Assembly (NCBI GenBank): GCA_958298945.1
Contig: OY282606.1
Span: forward strand, 50,667,920 to 50,731,919
DNA length: 64,000 bases
Reading direction: 5' to 3'
From: Atherix ibis
Lineage: Eukaryota; Arthropoda; Insecta; Diptera; Athericidae
Of the stretch, positions 22,786 to 35,200 are shown one piece after another (the stretch's first letter is position 1; the number at the start of each line of letters is the position of its first letter). A program made the translations under genes and the position numbers. The notes beneath the pieces are model-generated. The model was not told the DNA's origin. It saw nothing but the letters and a program-made list of their open reading frames with translations, and did no database searches.

Positions 22786-24044
22786 CCAGGTGTATAAGCT
22801 TAAATCCGCTGTTTAGTCATAGATGGCATGAGTGAGCGCATTAAGCTACCACGGACACGCCATACTTTTTTTATGAGTTTGACATCTGTCAATATTAATC
22901 AGTGCACATTGTCAGCAATTTTGTAAAACAACATACATTTTTCGTTTGGTAATCATGTCAAGTTTTTTGCCAGAAAAAGAGCATATGCGGGAACCTCTGC
23001 TTTTCTGCTTCAATTTGAAGAAATCGGCTGCCGAATCGCATCGAATGCTTATGAAGGCCTATGGCGACAGTGCTTTATCGAAAACAATGTACCGAGATTG
23101 GTTTCGTGGGTTCAAAGTCGGCAATTTTAACTTGTGGGACAAGAAGCGTGAAAATCGGGCTAGGAAGGTTGAGGACCATCAATTGCAGACTCTTATGGAC
23201 GAAGACGATACCCAATCGCAAAAAATGTACGCGGAGCAATTGGCTGTTACTCAACCAGTAATTTTCTTGCATCTACGTGCCATGGGGAAGATTGAAAAGA
23301 TCGGAAAATGGGTGCCGCATGAATTGAACGATATGCAGATGGAGCGGCGCCAAAACACATGCAAAATCTTGCTTGCCAGACAAAGAAGAAAGTTGTTCCT
23401 GCATCGGATTATGACAGGCGATGAAAAGTGGATATATTTCGAGAATCCTAAACGCAAGAAATCGTGGGTTGTTCCCGGCCAACCATCAACATCTTCCCCA
23501 AGACCAAATGGCTTCGGACGGAAGATGATGCTGTGCGTTTGGTGGGATCAGAAGGATATCGTCTACTATGAGATGTTGAAACCTGGATAAACTGTTAGTG
23601 CCCACCGCTACCACCAACAACGGATCAAATTGCACCGTGCTCTGTGTGAAAAAAGGAAGGATTATCAACAAAGACATGACAAACTGATTTTCCTCCACGA
23701 CAACGCACCATCGCACTTGTCCAAAATTGTCCGAAACTACTTAGAGACACTGAACTGGGAGGTGCTACCCCACTCCGCTTATTCACCAGACCTGGCCTCT
23801 TCCCACTACCACCCGTTTTCGTCCATGGACCACACGCTCGCTGAGCAGCACTTCGATTCTTACGAAGACGTCCGAAAATTGCTTGATGAGTGGTTTGCAT
23901 CGAAGGAGAAGGAATTTTTTTGGCGTGGTATCCACAAATTGCCCGAGAGATGGGACAAATGTGTAGCTAGCGAGGGCGAGTACTTTGAATAAATTTGTTT
24001 TTGCTTTTGACTAATAAACCGCGGATTTAAGCTTATACACCTAT
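22786..24044 (+). mobile_element. Mariner family B (Mos1-like), copy B1 (1259 bp, near full length)
   Basis: The left terminal repeat CCAGGTGTATAAGCTTAAAT resembles the CCAGGTGTACAAG start of Mos1. The right repeat is its inverse with the last two bases changed. TA dinucleotides at 22784-22785 and 24045-24046 form the target duplication. There is no internal deletion. It is the least damaged element of its family in the window and is the best guide to the family structure. Copies B2, B3 and B4 share the same termini and the same 5' UTR (TGAGTGAGCG and GAGTTTGACATCTG segments). Confidence 0.95.
22955..23992 (+). pseudogene. Mos1-like mariner transposase, one stop codon and catalytic D284H
   Basis: The ATG at 22955 (MSSFLPEKEHMRE) starts a 346-codon frame (345 residues plus stop), the same length as Mos1 transposase (mauritiana subfamily). 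It contains the N-terminal helix-turn-helix (FCFNLKKSAAESHRML, DWFRGF), the linker WVPHEL, TGDEKW with catalytic Asp at residue 156, and HDNAPSH with Asp at residue 249. Both numbers are identical to Mos1. The third catalytic position, residue 284 (codon 23804-23806), is His instead of Asp within SPDLASSHYHPF. There is one in-frame TAA at 23588-23590, where related copies read GGT GAA. No frameshift is present to the final YFE stop. It therefore codes for no active DD34D enzyme, but decay is light. Confidence 0.95.
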
Positions 24045-24046
24045 TA

Positions 24047-25107
24047 GGTGTCTTCTTTATCTTATAGAGAAGATTATCTCTCCTTTACCTTACAAGGGAG
24101 ATTATCTTATTTTTAAAAATAATCTCAGTATTATCTGCCACAGTTCATATCTAAACTTTTTAATAACATCAAATATTAGCTGTAAAGAATTTAAAATAAA
24201 TACAATTAGAAATTGAAGTTCTATCAGATTACTTGGTTTTCAGAAATTCCAAAATATTTTTATAAAAAAATTGACAATTTCGTATTCACTATAAAAATAT
24301 TTTTTTTGAAAAATTTTCAATTTTATTTGTCAAATAAATTTATTCAAAAAAAAAAAAGGTATTTAAAAGAAGAAGTCGTGAATCAAGAAGTGACACCAAA
24401 TTCTACTCATAATCGTATTGTGCCTCTATTTCTGAATACCTTTATTGGCAGCAGTGATGGGGGCTTAAATTGTTAATATATTTTATTTTCGCTTGTATAC
24501 ACACATGTTTTTATTTATATTTTAAATAATATAAAAAAATAGAGAAAAATAAGATTCTTCTGTGATGTCATTGAATTAAAACATTTTTTTCCTCAAAATT
24601 CATGAAACGGACTCATATTTTTCGTAAAGAATTTCATTGAAAATATAATTTTTTTTTTGTACGTTGGTATTTCATTATCCAAGTTCTATGTTGGTATTTG
24701 TTTTTTTTTGAATTTGCAATTTCTCTTGTCCAGCTCTGCAATCCTTTTTTATCGCTTATTTGCATTCTTCTCCTTGACTATTAAAAATTAACATACTGAC
24801 TAACAATAAATAATTGATCAATTTAATTGGGAATTTCTATATTTTACGTTCTTTTTCTTATTATTCCATAATTCAACTTAGATATTTTTTTTCCTAATTG
24901 ATATATTTTTTAAGCTGTCCTTTGAAATTTAAAATATTTGCAAATATTTAAAAAAACAGTATGACTTTGTTATATATTTTTTCCTTAGAAGAAATCTAAA
25001 GTTAATTAAATTTGTAGCTTTAAAAATATATTTTAGTCGAAATGACCAATATTTGATTATTGTAAAAATAGGCAATAATGATCTACAGGAAACTTAGCCG
25101 AGTTGTT
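24047..25107. other. AT-rich spacer
   Basis: AT-rich DNA with poly-A and poly-T runs. Imperfect GAGATTATCT inverted sequences lie at about 24065-24110. An 87-codon open stretch at 24213-24476 is AT-derived low complexity with an unremarkable tail. Nothing is recognised. Confidence 0.55.
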
Positions 25108-25366
25108 TATACAGGATGATTGAAAATGCATATAATTTTTATATTACAGCTCCCAGTGTAAAAATGAAAAGAAATTTAATAATCCGTTTTGGGAAGCGTG
25201 GGGCAGTACTTGATAAGTCACAAATAAATTTTAATTAACCTGTTCGCAATGAACAAGCATCTCCAGAACATCGGTACGACGCCTGTTTCCATACAAAATT
25301 CAATTGGACCAAGAAAATATTGTCGACACGATATGATAGTTAGTCCAAATTGGCCCACTCTGTATA
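25108..25366. mobile_element. Possible short non-autonomous DNA element (MITE-like)
   Basis: A 259-bp segment starts TATACAGGATG and ends with the inverse of TATACAGAGTG. TATACAGGGTG-like termini are common on insect Tc1/mariner-type and other DNA elements. The segment is less AT-rich than its flanks and contains no transposase. Apart from these 8-11 positions the two ends do not match well, so the evidence is weak. Confidence 0.35.
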
Positions 25367-25416
25367 TCAAAAAAATAAGTTCAGCAAAATATTCCCTGAT
25401 GGCAGTATTTTTTTTT

Positions 25417-25472
25417 AAATTTTATAATTTACATTAAAATCTTCTTTGATTTTAATGTAAATTATAAAATTT
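25417..25472. repeat. Perfect 25-bp inverted repeat with 6-nt loop
   Basis: The arm at 25417-25441 (AAATTTTATAATTTACATTA and five more bases) is followed by TTCTTT and then by its exact reverse complement at 25448-25472. All 25 positions pair. It lies about 50 bp to the right of the MITE-like segment. It could be a snap-back DNA structure, a relic of an element end, or an RNA hairpin if transcribed. Confidence 0.95.
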
Positions 25473-28400
25473 TTGTCTTTGACAATTTTGAAAGAAACTG
25501 TAGAAATATTAACGGAGCTCATATCGTTATTGTATCTAATTTTTCCATAATTGTACGGATAATTTCCTAGATATTATTTATAGTAAAAGTATTTTGGGAA
25601 AATTTTATAACCAAATTTCAAATATTTTTTAAATATATTTCTTCTGTACCATGAATAAATGGTATTTTTCTCTTTAATTTCTTTTGTATTTTCTTTTTAC
25701 ACATAATAATTTTACTTAATTTTATTATATTTGAGAGAAAGATAAGAATAAGAGAAATAAGAGAAAAAAAATACACAAAAATATATATTACACTTCTAGA
25801 ATAATTCCAATTCGGAATAGCAACTTTTAAAATATTAATTAATTCATCAACTTGTGCACGTACATTTGAAATTCTCTAAGGATATTCGTTTCTAGTTTCA
25901 AAAAGCAATACAACATTTTCTACAATAGATACCGTTTGGAAAACATCACCACAAGAGAATTGTTCAGTTCCATTTGAGCTTGTTCAAGTTTATGTTCATA
26001 TCCCAGTGTCCGCAATAGTCTCCACTATGCTATTCTCTTACCAATATAGTATTTGGTAACTGCTCTTAGTACTAAGGATTCCTAATCTAAACAGTATCGA
26101 GTCCATTGCATTTATTCCTTTTCGCTATTAATAAAGATACGCACACACTCATTAGTGAAACTTTACTCCTTAATATAATAATTAAAGTGAATTACTCAAA
26201 ATCGTATTGTTCACCTTCAGTTTGTACACTTTAAGCTTTGTTCGAATGCTCCACTTTTTATGAATATTCAAAACTGCAAGATCTTGCGGAGGAGTTGAAT
26301 AAAATTTTTTTTATCGAAAATAAGAACCACACAAGACATAAAATTGAATGCGCTATTATTTAAACAAAATAAAAAAAAGAAACAATAAAAAATCCTAGAA
26401 ACTTTATTTCTGTCTAAAAAGCGTACTCAAGAAAGCATTCAAGCAGCAGTTGCACAGTGCATATTCATATCCAAACAAAATAAGGTTCATCCTATTCCCA
26501 TTCATCTATCGCAGATTCACCCTTTGAGGAGGTGCATACGAATGTGTTTACCCTCGAATACGTAATTGTGTCTGTGCACAGATGAAAATGAGTACTCAGT
26601 TTTCTCTTCTTTTTTTTGCATGATTTTGCGTATTTTTCTCGCACATCCCTTTTAGGAATGTGCCACCCCGTGTGCATGTGATTTATGATTGGTGGTGGGT
26701 CATTGTCTGAAGGTTGCATAAAATGAAATTTTCTCACTATTATCCCCTCCTACTATTGTATAGTCATTTTGTTGTTCTATATATTTTACTTCCACGTTTA
26801 TTTATGTTCTTTTTATTTTACCATCTAACATATTTCGATTTTCTACCCTTTTTAATGACCGAGTTCTACTTTTAACTATCAAAAGTGTGTTATAAAATAA
26901 TTAAAGAAAAAAAAATTATTATTATTGATTTTTTATTGGTTTTGTAAACTGAAATTGTATTTTATTATCTTCTTAGCTTTTGTAGAAGAGTATTTTTATT
27001 TTAGATAGTAAAAATACTCTCATAAATATTTATTGCAAAAGTAATTTTTATGATTATAAATTTTTTTTGCACATTTTTAAATTGAATTTTTAAAAAGTAC
27101 TTTCATATTACTTGGAAGTTTCAGAAAAAGAAAATACAAAACTATTTTTCCGGTGTTTCAAAATATTTTTAGGTAATTTTTTACCATTATTATTAAATTA
27201 CCAATTCAAAGGATTTGTATTAATTTTATTATTTTGTCATTTGACATTATATTTAGTTAATATCACTTTAAACCCCTATTTTATTATTAAAATCCTATTT
27301 CTTTTAATTAAAATTTAATTAAAAAAATTCGAAAATATTGCATTGAAAATTATAAATTTTATTAGATATATTTTTAAGTAATATTTTTAAAAAAATATTT
27401 TAAATTTATCATATTAAATAGATGATAATTTGATAGATTTTTTAAAATATTCTATTAACGCATTTCGTTAAAAAAAAACTTTAAATGTATTAAAAATAAT
27501 TTTAAAAATATTATATTAATTTAATAAATGTTGAATAATATTTCTTTTAGAAAATTATTTATCTATTTATCTCAAAAGTATAATATTTTTAAAATATTTG
27601 CTTAGATATGTTAAAAATATTCGTTTCTTAGGATTGTGTGCAAAAACAAAATTATGCGACGGTAACATAAGTTGTTTTGAATTTATATGCAATTGCGTCG
27701 GCACTCATCAGTGCGCAGTTGTAGGTATCCACTTTCTCTCATCTTGCTATGAGATTACTTTAATCCAAAAGTATTCAAATAACAAAAAAATATATATTAT
27801 TTAAATACTTTTAGATTTTTTTCTAGTATTTTTTCGAGTTTTTTTTAAACATTTTTCAATTAGAAAAAAATTTAATATTTATAAAAAAAAACAATTCAAA
27901 TTGATATCAAATATTTTTATATTATTAATTTTATAAATTTATGGTCAAAGTAATTTTAATTTTTGAAATAATTTTCTAAAATTTAAAAAAAAAAAAAATA
28001 CTCAGGCATGAATACAATTCTTTTAAAGAAAAAAACATTTTAACATTAATTACAAAAAATCCCCAAATATTCAATAAATGAATTTAGATAATAAAAAAAA
28101 GCTTTTAATTTTAAAAACTAAATAATAAACAAATTTTCATTTAAGAAAATCTATAAAATCGTAGTTATCTATCTATGATTTATAAAATGTATAATAGATA
28201 ATACACGTATTAAAGTATTTATAATAAAGAACTAAATGAAAGTTTTAAAAATATGAAAAGCTCTTGGAAGTGTGTACTTACAGTATCCAAAAGAGATGGT
28301 GAAGATATTTGCCAGTTGAAAATTGATTTCTTCAATAATAGCACATCACAAATAAAGTTTTTATTTAATTTTTTTCTCTAGTTTTTATTAAATAGAAAAA

Positions 28401-31400
28401 CTTTGTTTTTATTTTCAACACTAAACAAGAACAAATTTAACCCGCACTTAATAATTTTGAAATTTAATTTACAAAGCCAAAATCCGTTACCGTTATTAAA
28501 TAATTTTGGTTTCTTCTTTTTTTGGTGCATAAAAACAAAGCCAACGCGAGACACGATACTCGAACTATTACGATCGAGATTTACGTGAGCAATCAATGAA
28601 ATAATATTGTTCAATAAGTTATGTTCTTGTCTCTCTCTCTTCCTCTCTCTCTATCTGTTCACGGTAATCTCTCGCGCTCTTACAGTCTGCCCTTCCATTT
28701 ATTTGAAGTGCAAATTGTAATATCGCTCTCTTCAGGATGCAAACAATTTTAATTAGTTCAGTAGTTTCCTTTTTATTTATATTAATTATTTTTCGTTATT
28801 CGATGAATTATTAATTTTTAAATAGTTTTTTTTTATATTGTTATTTTAAAATGTAAATATTCAATTAAAATACTTCTGAATTATTTTTGAAATATATTAA
28901 AACACTCCGAATAGGTACAAAGATTGCATTGGCCATTGTTTTGGTTCATTCTCTCTCTGTTATTTTTTAACATTAATTGTTGCCTCGCTTATCAGTTGGG
29001 GGTTCTTTCCCTATTAATAATAATAAAAATCTTTTTGTATGTGATTTTTTCTCATTAAAATATTTTTAAATCAATAAATTTTTATGGTGTCCTGTAAAAA
29101 TATTTTTCTTAAAAATTTAAATAGAATTCAAGGGATACATTATGAATTTTAGAAAATAGAATAAAATCATTTTTTAAATCTTAGGTTAAATAATATAAAA
29201 GAGTTTTTTGTGTAAATTTTCCAATCAAATTTTGAAGTGAACGTAAAGTAGTGGGAATTTTCTAAATGTTTTAGTGGATATTTGAGTTATTTTTTAAGGA
29301 AAGAAAACCATAGATATTTTTATTTCAAAATAAAATGACTTTTTGGATGAATTTAAATTTTCTATTGTACAAAGAAATAATTTTCACAAAATAACTGTCA
29401 TATTTATATATATAAGAAAACCAAAACTTTTTGACTAAAATGATACAGAAACTTTAACGAATTTTATTATTATAAAAAATAGTTTTTAAATGAAATTCAA
29501 AAAAAAATTAAAATATAAGTAATTGAATTTTTTTCTTCAAAAACTATGAAAAATTATAAGTAATTTAAATATTGGAGTATTTTTTTTTAATAATAAAGAA
29601 GAAATAATGAATAAATGATTTTATTTTTATAGAATATTTATAAAAAATTTAATCATTTTATTATGGTAATAAAAAAAATTATTATAAAGCCGACTTTTAG
29701 GATACAACATAAAAAATAAATAAAAATTTATTTTTAATAAATAAAAATAATTTCATATAAATTTATTAAATTATTTAACACTATCCAAACTCGAAAAATA
29801 GTTTCTGTCTTTTTAATTAGATCTCAAAATAATTATAACACAACTATATTAATTGAATTTTTATTTAAAAAAAAAGTATTGTCCTAATGTTACTTTATTT
29901 AGTGTATTTAATAGAGATAAAATGATATTAGCATTATTGTCTGTACTTGAAGGTATTGCGCAGGTTACACTTATGCAAAATGTCAATTTTTCACTTTTAA
30001 GAGTATCCATTTATGTCAGTTAATATCCTTTTTAACAGTCATTTTTCTATTTTTGAAAGGAAATACCAAAAAAAAAACAAAAAACAATTATTTGGACATC
30101 AGAAAATTTTATATTATCATAAATTCACAAAACCATTTTAAAAATCAATTTTTGTATCTATGATAAATTAATTTATTATTATTATTATAAACACTTTTCG
30201 TAATTGAAGATTTTCTGTTTTTAAAACGTTTTTTTTTCAAAACACTTTAACAAAAATAAACTAAAAGAGAGACTGTTTTTATTCTATGACACGTTATATA
30301 TTGATTAACAAAAAAACTTTTAAAATATTAGATTGTCTTTTAATTAAATTTATTGAATAAGCTTTTTAAAAGTTTTATCTTTTAATAGTTTTCTGTTTTT
30401 CATTCTGTTTACTCTTAAATTATATAATTTTTAAATAATATTTTTATTAACTTAGACTTTAGTTAGAGCCAAAATTGCTTTCGAATGTACATTTTTATAT
30501 TGGTAATTATTTAAAAAATGTTTTTATCAAAGTAACTTTTATCTAAGTTACGCTCGTACTATATATTTAACACTAATTTTCGACAATTTTTTATAACGAA
30601 ATTGCTTGTATTGCTATTTTTGTATTTTATTTTCTGTTATTATAAATATAATTAATATACATAAAAACTAAATGCAAATTATTATAAAAACAATGACAGT
30701 TCAATTTTTAAACACATAATTTTTTCTAATTTCGCAACGATTTATCACGTAACCACTAAAAGTTTTTATATATTTCAACGGTTAATAAGGGAAGTTTGAC
30801 TGACTCTCCTTAATTCTTTTTTATTATTATTTGGCTTAAGCCATTTTAAACATTATTTTTTTAAAACAGAACAACAACAAAAATTAAAATTTTATATAAA
30901 AATTATTGCAAAATAAAACTGATCAAAAAATTACTATTTTTAAAAAGTCTAAATAAAAAAATTATTTTATCGTTTATTTTTTAATTAATTTATTTGTTTT
31001 TATTTTTTTTTTTATTTTTGACTAATCATTAAAATTATTTAGATTTTAGGAGTTCTTATCTAATAAAAAAAATGAATTTGCTTTTATTTGATAGACTGAA
31101 AATTTCTTTATAGTCTGTTCTTATTAGAAAATAAGGGTTGATATTTGTTAATAGTTATCTATTATTTTTAATTTAATATTAATAACTATTATTATATAAT
31201 TATTATTATTGTTATTATTATTATTATTATTATTATCATTATTATTGTTTATATTATATTATAAATTAATTATAATATTTTCATTTTTATTATGAGAGAC
31301 AACTACCTCCACAGTGTCCTCTCATCGGTTAAGAATTCGTTTCCAAAAAAAGATGTTGATTTCTTTACGACTTCTATCAAACTAAACCCATAAAGTATTC

Positions 31401-31714
31401 AATTCAAACTGTATACATGTGGAAAAACCTAAAACCCCTTAATCCGAATAGATAGATAGATAGATGTGTATGGCTATATTTATAAATGCGAATACGTATG
31501 GATGAATGTATGCGTTATGCATATATGTATATATATATATAGATATGGGTAGAGAAGTAAGGTATGCTATACATATGAATATATCATATAGATTATATGA
31601 GTAAGTACGTTAGAGAGCAGACGAATGAATGGCTACTCATGTAAGAGTATCGTAATCAGTATCAGTATCGGCAGACGACGGACAACAACTAAATTGTATA
31701 AGAACAAAAAGTAA
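25473..31714. other. 6 kb of extremely AT-rich DNA without genes
   Basis: Dominated by A/T with long homopolymers. Simple repeats include a (TC)n stretch at about 28630-28658, an (ATT)n stretch at 31201-31248, GATA units at about 31448-31465 and (TA)n at about 31530-31542. None of the short open stretches has a recognisable domain, and nearly all translate to Phe/Ile/Lys/Asn-rich low complexity. No element termini seen elsewhere in the window recur here. I see no gene. Confidence 0.6.
31201..31248. repeat. (ATT)n microsatellite
   Basis: TTA/ATT triplets with single G and C interruptions. Confidence 0.95.
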
Positions 31715-32233
31715 AACAATAAAAACAATAGTAAAGAGCAGTTAGGGCATTTAGGAGGAGTAGCAGCGTCAGCTGCAGCTATTCAGAATATTTCGAAAAC
31801 GCAATCGATTGCGGCACTGGCAACAAAACTGAAGACTTTGGCTACCAAGATACCAGTGATGTCTTCGCCGACAACGACGACCGCTTTGATACATAAGCGA
31901 CCAACAACACAATCTTCCGCTCTACAATATGAACTATTACTAAGCGTACATCTACATACAAATAAAGATGACATGCATACCAACTACAAATACAAAAAAG
32001 TATTCTCCCGCATAATACAAAATAATCAAAAAAAAAAAAAAATAATGCCAACCAACAAGAACATTGTGTATGCAACAAAAAAAAATGAGTCAAAAACTGT
32101 GCTCCAGCTAGTCGTATTAGCCAGTAGTAGCCCAAGTCTCAAGCAGATCATACAGAGTGATATCAGCAGCGCACAATTCGTCGCGGGGATACACGAACAC
32201 AATCTTATATCATCCAATAAGCCCCAAAAATAA
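31715..32233 (+). other. Unidentified Ala/Thr/Ser-rich open stretch (172 codons, no upstream ATG)
   Basis: The frame is open from after a TAA at 31712-31714 to a TAA at 32231-32233. The first third, at about 31745-31925, translates to an Ala/Thr/Ser-rich, protein-like stretch (GGVAASAAAIQNISKTQ, ALATKLKTLATKIPVMSS). After about 31950 it becomes Asn/Lys-rich, with a run of Lys encoded by poly-A at 32029-32043. The first ATG in frame lies well inside. It sits at the left end of the GC-richer, TE-free block. It may be an exon or part of a long UTR. I recognise no domain, and a chance frame in AGC/CAG-rich DNA is quite possible. Confidence 0.2.
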
Positions 32234-35200
32234 GAAAAAGCCAGTCTCCCGTCGTCAGTGCAGAATTGAAGAGTCTACTTTGCTTGTATCCAAGTCGTAA
32301 CTCTCTTATGGTCATACGCAAAAATAGTACTTCATCACTGAGAGCGAGTTGAAAGCTATTCCATATAGGAGTATCGATCAAGGTCGGAGAGACGCAAGGG
32401 CTTGAAAAACGCCGGCTATTGCTTAAACAGCAGATACTCACAGTTCCAACGAACGAAAAGTGTTCGACTACCGACTGACTAAAGTAGAATATCAAAAGCA
32501 CGGGGGGCTCCGAAATCGGCAAAGTCTACAAAGTCGGCGACCGACACTCATAAAGTGCTCGTAATTCTTCGCTAAAGAAGAAATCCATCAGCAATAAAGT
32601 ATCTTGGCGACTTAATTTGATATAGACTTTTAATTTCTCTGTCGCACGCTTATACACATACACATTGCCAATATGATTACAACCTTACTAGCTATGAATA
32701 CAGAAAAAGTCTGCTAACTTTGTAATACAGGCAAATAGTTTTCGTAAAAAGTAGCAGGCGACATGCAGTAGACAGTAGTCAGCAGCAGTCGGCAGTAACT
32801 CATCCAACCAGGTGGCGCATTCGGTTGTAAGTCGACGTTACTCTTGGCCGTAAGTCAATGCGCCGGGCTATAACTCATTGTAGTCTCCATTTGGAGGGAA
32901 AAGCAGGAAACTTATTCGAATGAGCTTCTGTGATTGTGTTAGTGTACATATACACATCTTTAACAATAAAAAAAAAACAAAAAAAAATCGACTAGAGCAA
33001 GGAGAAATAAAATACAGAATATAAGCCAACTAAAGCCACCGTAGACTGTAGTCAATCGAAAGCTATCGGTGCACCCAAAATGGAGTATACGACTACTTAA
33101 AGTTGGCATTGTGTGCAAAAATGATCGATATGGTATCTTGGCTAGAATAAAATAATACTCGGAAAAAGATGTACGACACAATAAATTAGACAAAACGAGA
33201 TGGCACATGTACATACAACTTATGTATAAAATATGTGCGCACTTGTCGAACGGTGAGGGGGGGGGGGGTTATGTTTGCCCCTTTTATTTTAACTTCCACT
33301 GACCGAAAAGGCAAAGGAAAAAGGAGTAAACACTGCCGTGTGCCGCCGGTAATATACGATACCATATAAAATAGTATACACCAACCCATAAATGCAATAA
33401 ATTCTTCTAAACTTGTATGCTCCCTGAAGGAAACATATGAAACAAAAGTTAAGGGAGAAAAAGTTGTAGTGAAAGAGAACACTATTTACGAAGAGAGAAA
33501 TCTGTGATCATTTTGTAAAGAAGAGTAGTTATATGAAAAATAAAAAGAAAAGAATTTCTTTGGTGAGCTCTAATATATATTTTTCTTTATGATGTCGGTT
33601 TTTTTTTGGGGGGATTCTATCTGGTTTTCTTGCCTTTTTTCACATCTACTAAATGGATTATTCGTTCCTTTTTTGCACATGTAAACATTTCCCTATTAAG
33701 TGCATTCCCCTCACAATATTTTATCCAAAAGAATAGAAAAAACGAGGAAGAAGCCAGAAAATTTCACAATTTTCTCACATAAAGCATTTGTTCCATCCCC
33801 CCCCCCATCGGTTTTGTTCTTGTTGTTGTTTGGATTTTGTTTTATAAGTTTTATTTTGTTTTTTTTTTCGCGTGGGACATTTCTTTTCTCTCTTTCTTGT
33901 ATAGATACTAACATTTCAGATAGTATAGCTCACATGGCCCTACATTCATATTTGCTTGCGGTTATTTTTGATCATATTTTGGTATGGAACTGGATTGAAG
34001 GAAGGTATTTTGTTAAGTTTTTAAATTTTTTTTGATAAGTTTTTAAGTTCACATTAACCGTTATTCATAATTTTTTTTTTCATAAAAGAACAAACAATCA
34101 ATAAAGACAGAACCTAAACAAACTATTATGATGCATTTTGAAAACGATAAGGAAGTTGTAATTACAGATTTTTGAAAGTGGCAATAAGTGACCAATAAAA
34201 TTTATAATGATAAGACAAATATAAGTATTTATGGTAGATAGAAAATGCAGACACACTTCGAAGAATCTTCTATACGATAAAAGGCTCGAAGAGTCTTCGA
34301 TAAAAGTATCTGAATGTTTGTGAACAGTTCTCGTCCTCTCTTCTTGTGTTTTCTTTGCAGAGAAGAATTAGTTTTGACTATGGCATACGGGATACTTGAA
34401 TACAGAATACTTGAACACAAAATTTATAAACGGAATACTAAATACTGTCTGAGCAGTCTACTTGTATTTATTTTTTGTTTATGAGCTGAGAGTAGAGACA
34501 GGAATTGTTTATTATTCTGCGTGTTCTTGTAAGAGAACGAAGGAACGCAACTGAGAACGCACGTACTATGTGTATGATAGTTTATACGCTATTTGCGGTG
34601 CGTTTTAATTACTATAGCAAGGATAATTTTTAGTATTTACGACAGAATAACAAACTAGACTGTGCAAAAATCCTTATATTATATTAAAATGATTTAGTTA
34701 AAAAAACTTCATTTGTTTTTTTAAAAAAATCTGCCTAAAAATGATGGGTACAATTTTTCTCAAAAGTTATTTAGAATGTTTATAAAATTTATTTTTACCC
34801 TTCTTAATAGAAAATATTTTATTTTATCAGTTATTAATAAAGAAAACTTCCAATTAAAATAACTTCTATTCGCTCCGCTTGATTATAAAACAGTAGCAAA
34901 AACGCTGCAAAATATTTACCAAAGTAACTTACTATATTTTGTTCACGCACGCTGCCTAATTTCATGCACGCACGTTCAAAATATTCTGTATGCTCGTACA
35001 AAATGAATTCCGGAATCTCAGCCATTCCCAGATGCCAACCATCCATTGTCATGTGCTTACTTGATATTTACCGCCTGTACTTTACTCTCTGGCGACGAAG
35101 CGATGGCGGCTGCTCGACACAACCGTCGGGTATTGCTAACGCTGGCTTAGGCCTAGTCGCTCTTATTGTAAATTGATAAACGAGCAATGGATGGTTAACG

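Noticed and set aside
23625..23900. Minus-strand open frame within B1
   Set aside because: Antisense shadow of the C-terminal transposase codons.
26492..26737. 81-codon minus-strand frame in the AT-rich desert
   Set aside because: No domain or composition signal beyond chance.
28628..28660. TC-rich stretch considered as a CRISPR-like or regulatory array
   Set aside because: It is a simple (TC)n microsatellite with no spacers.
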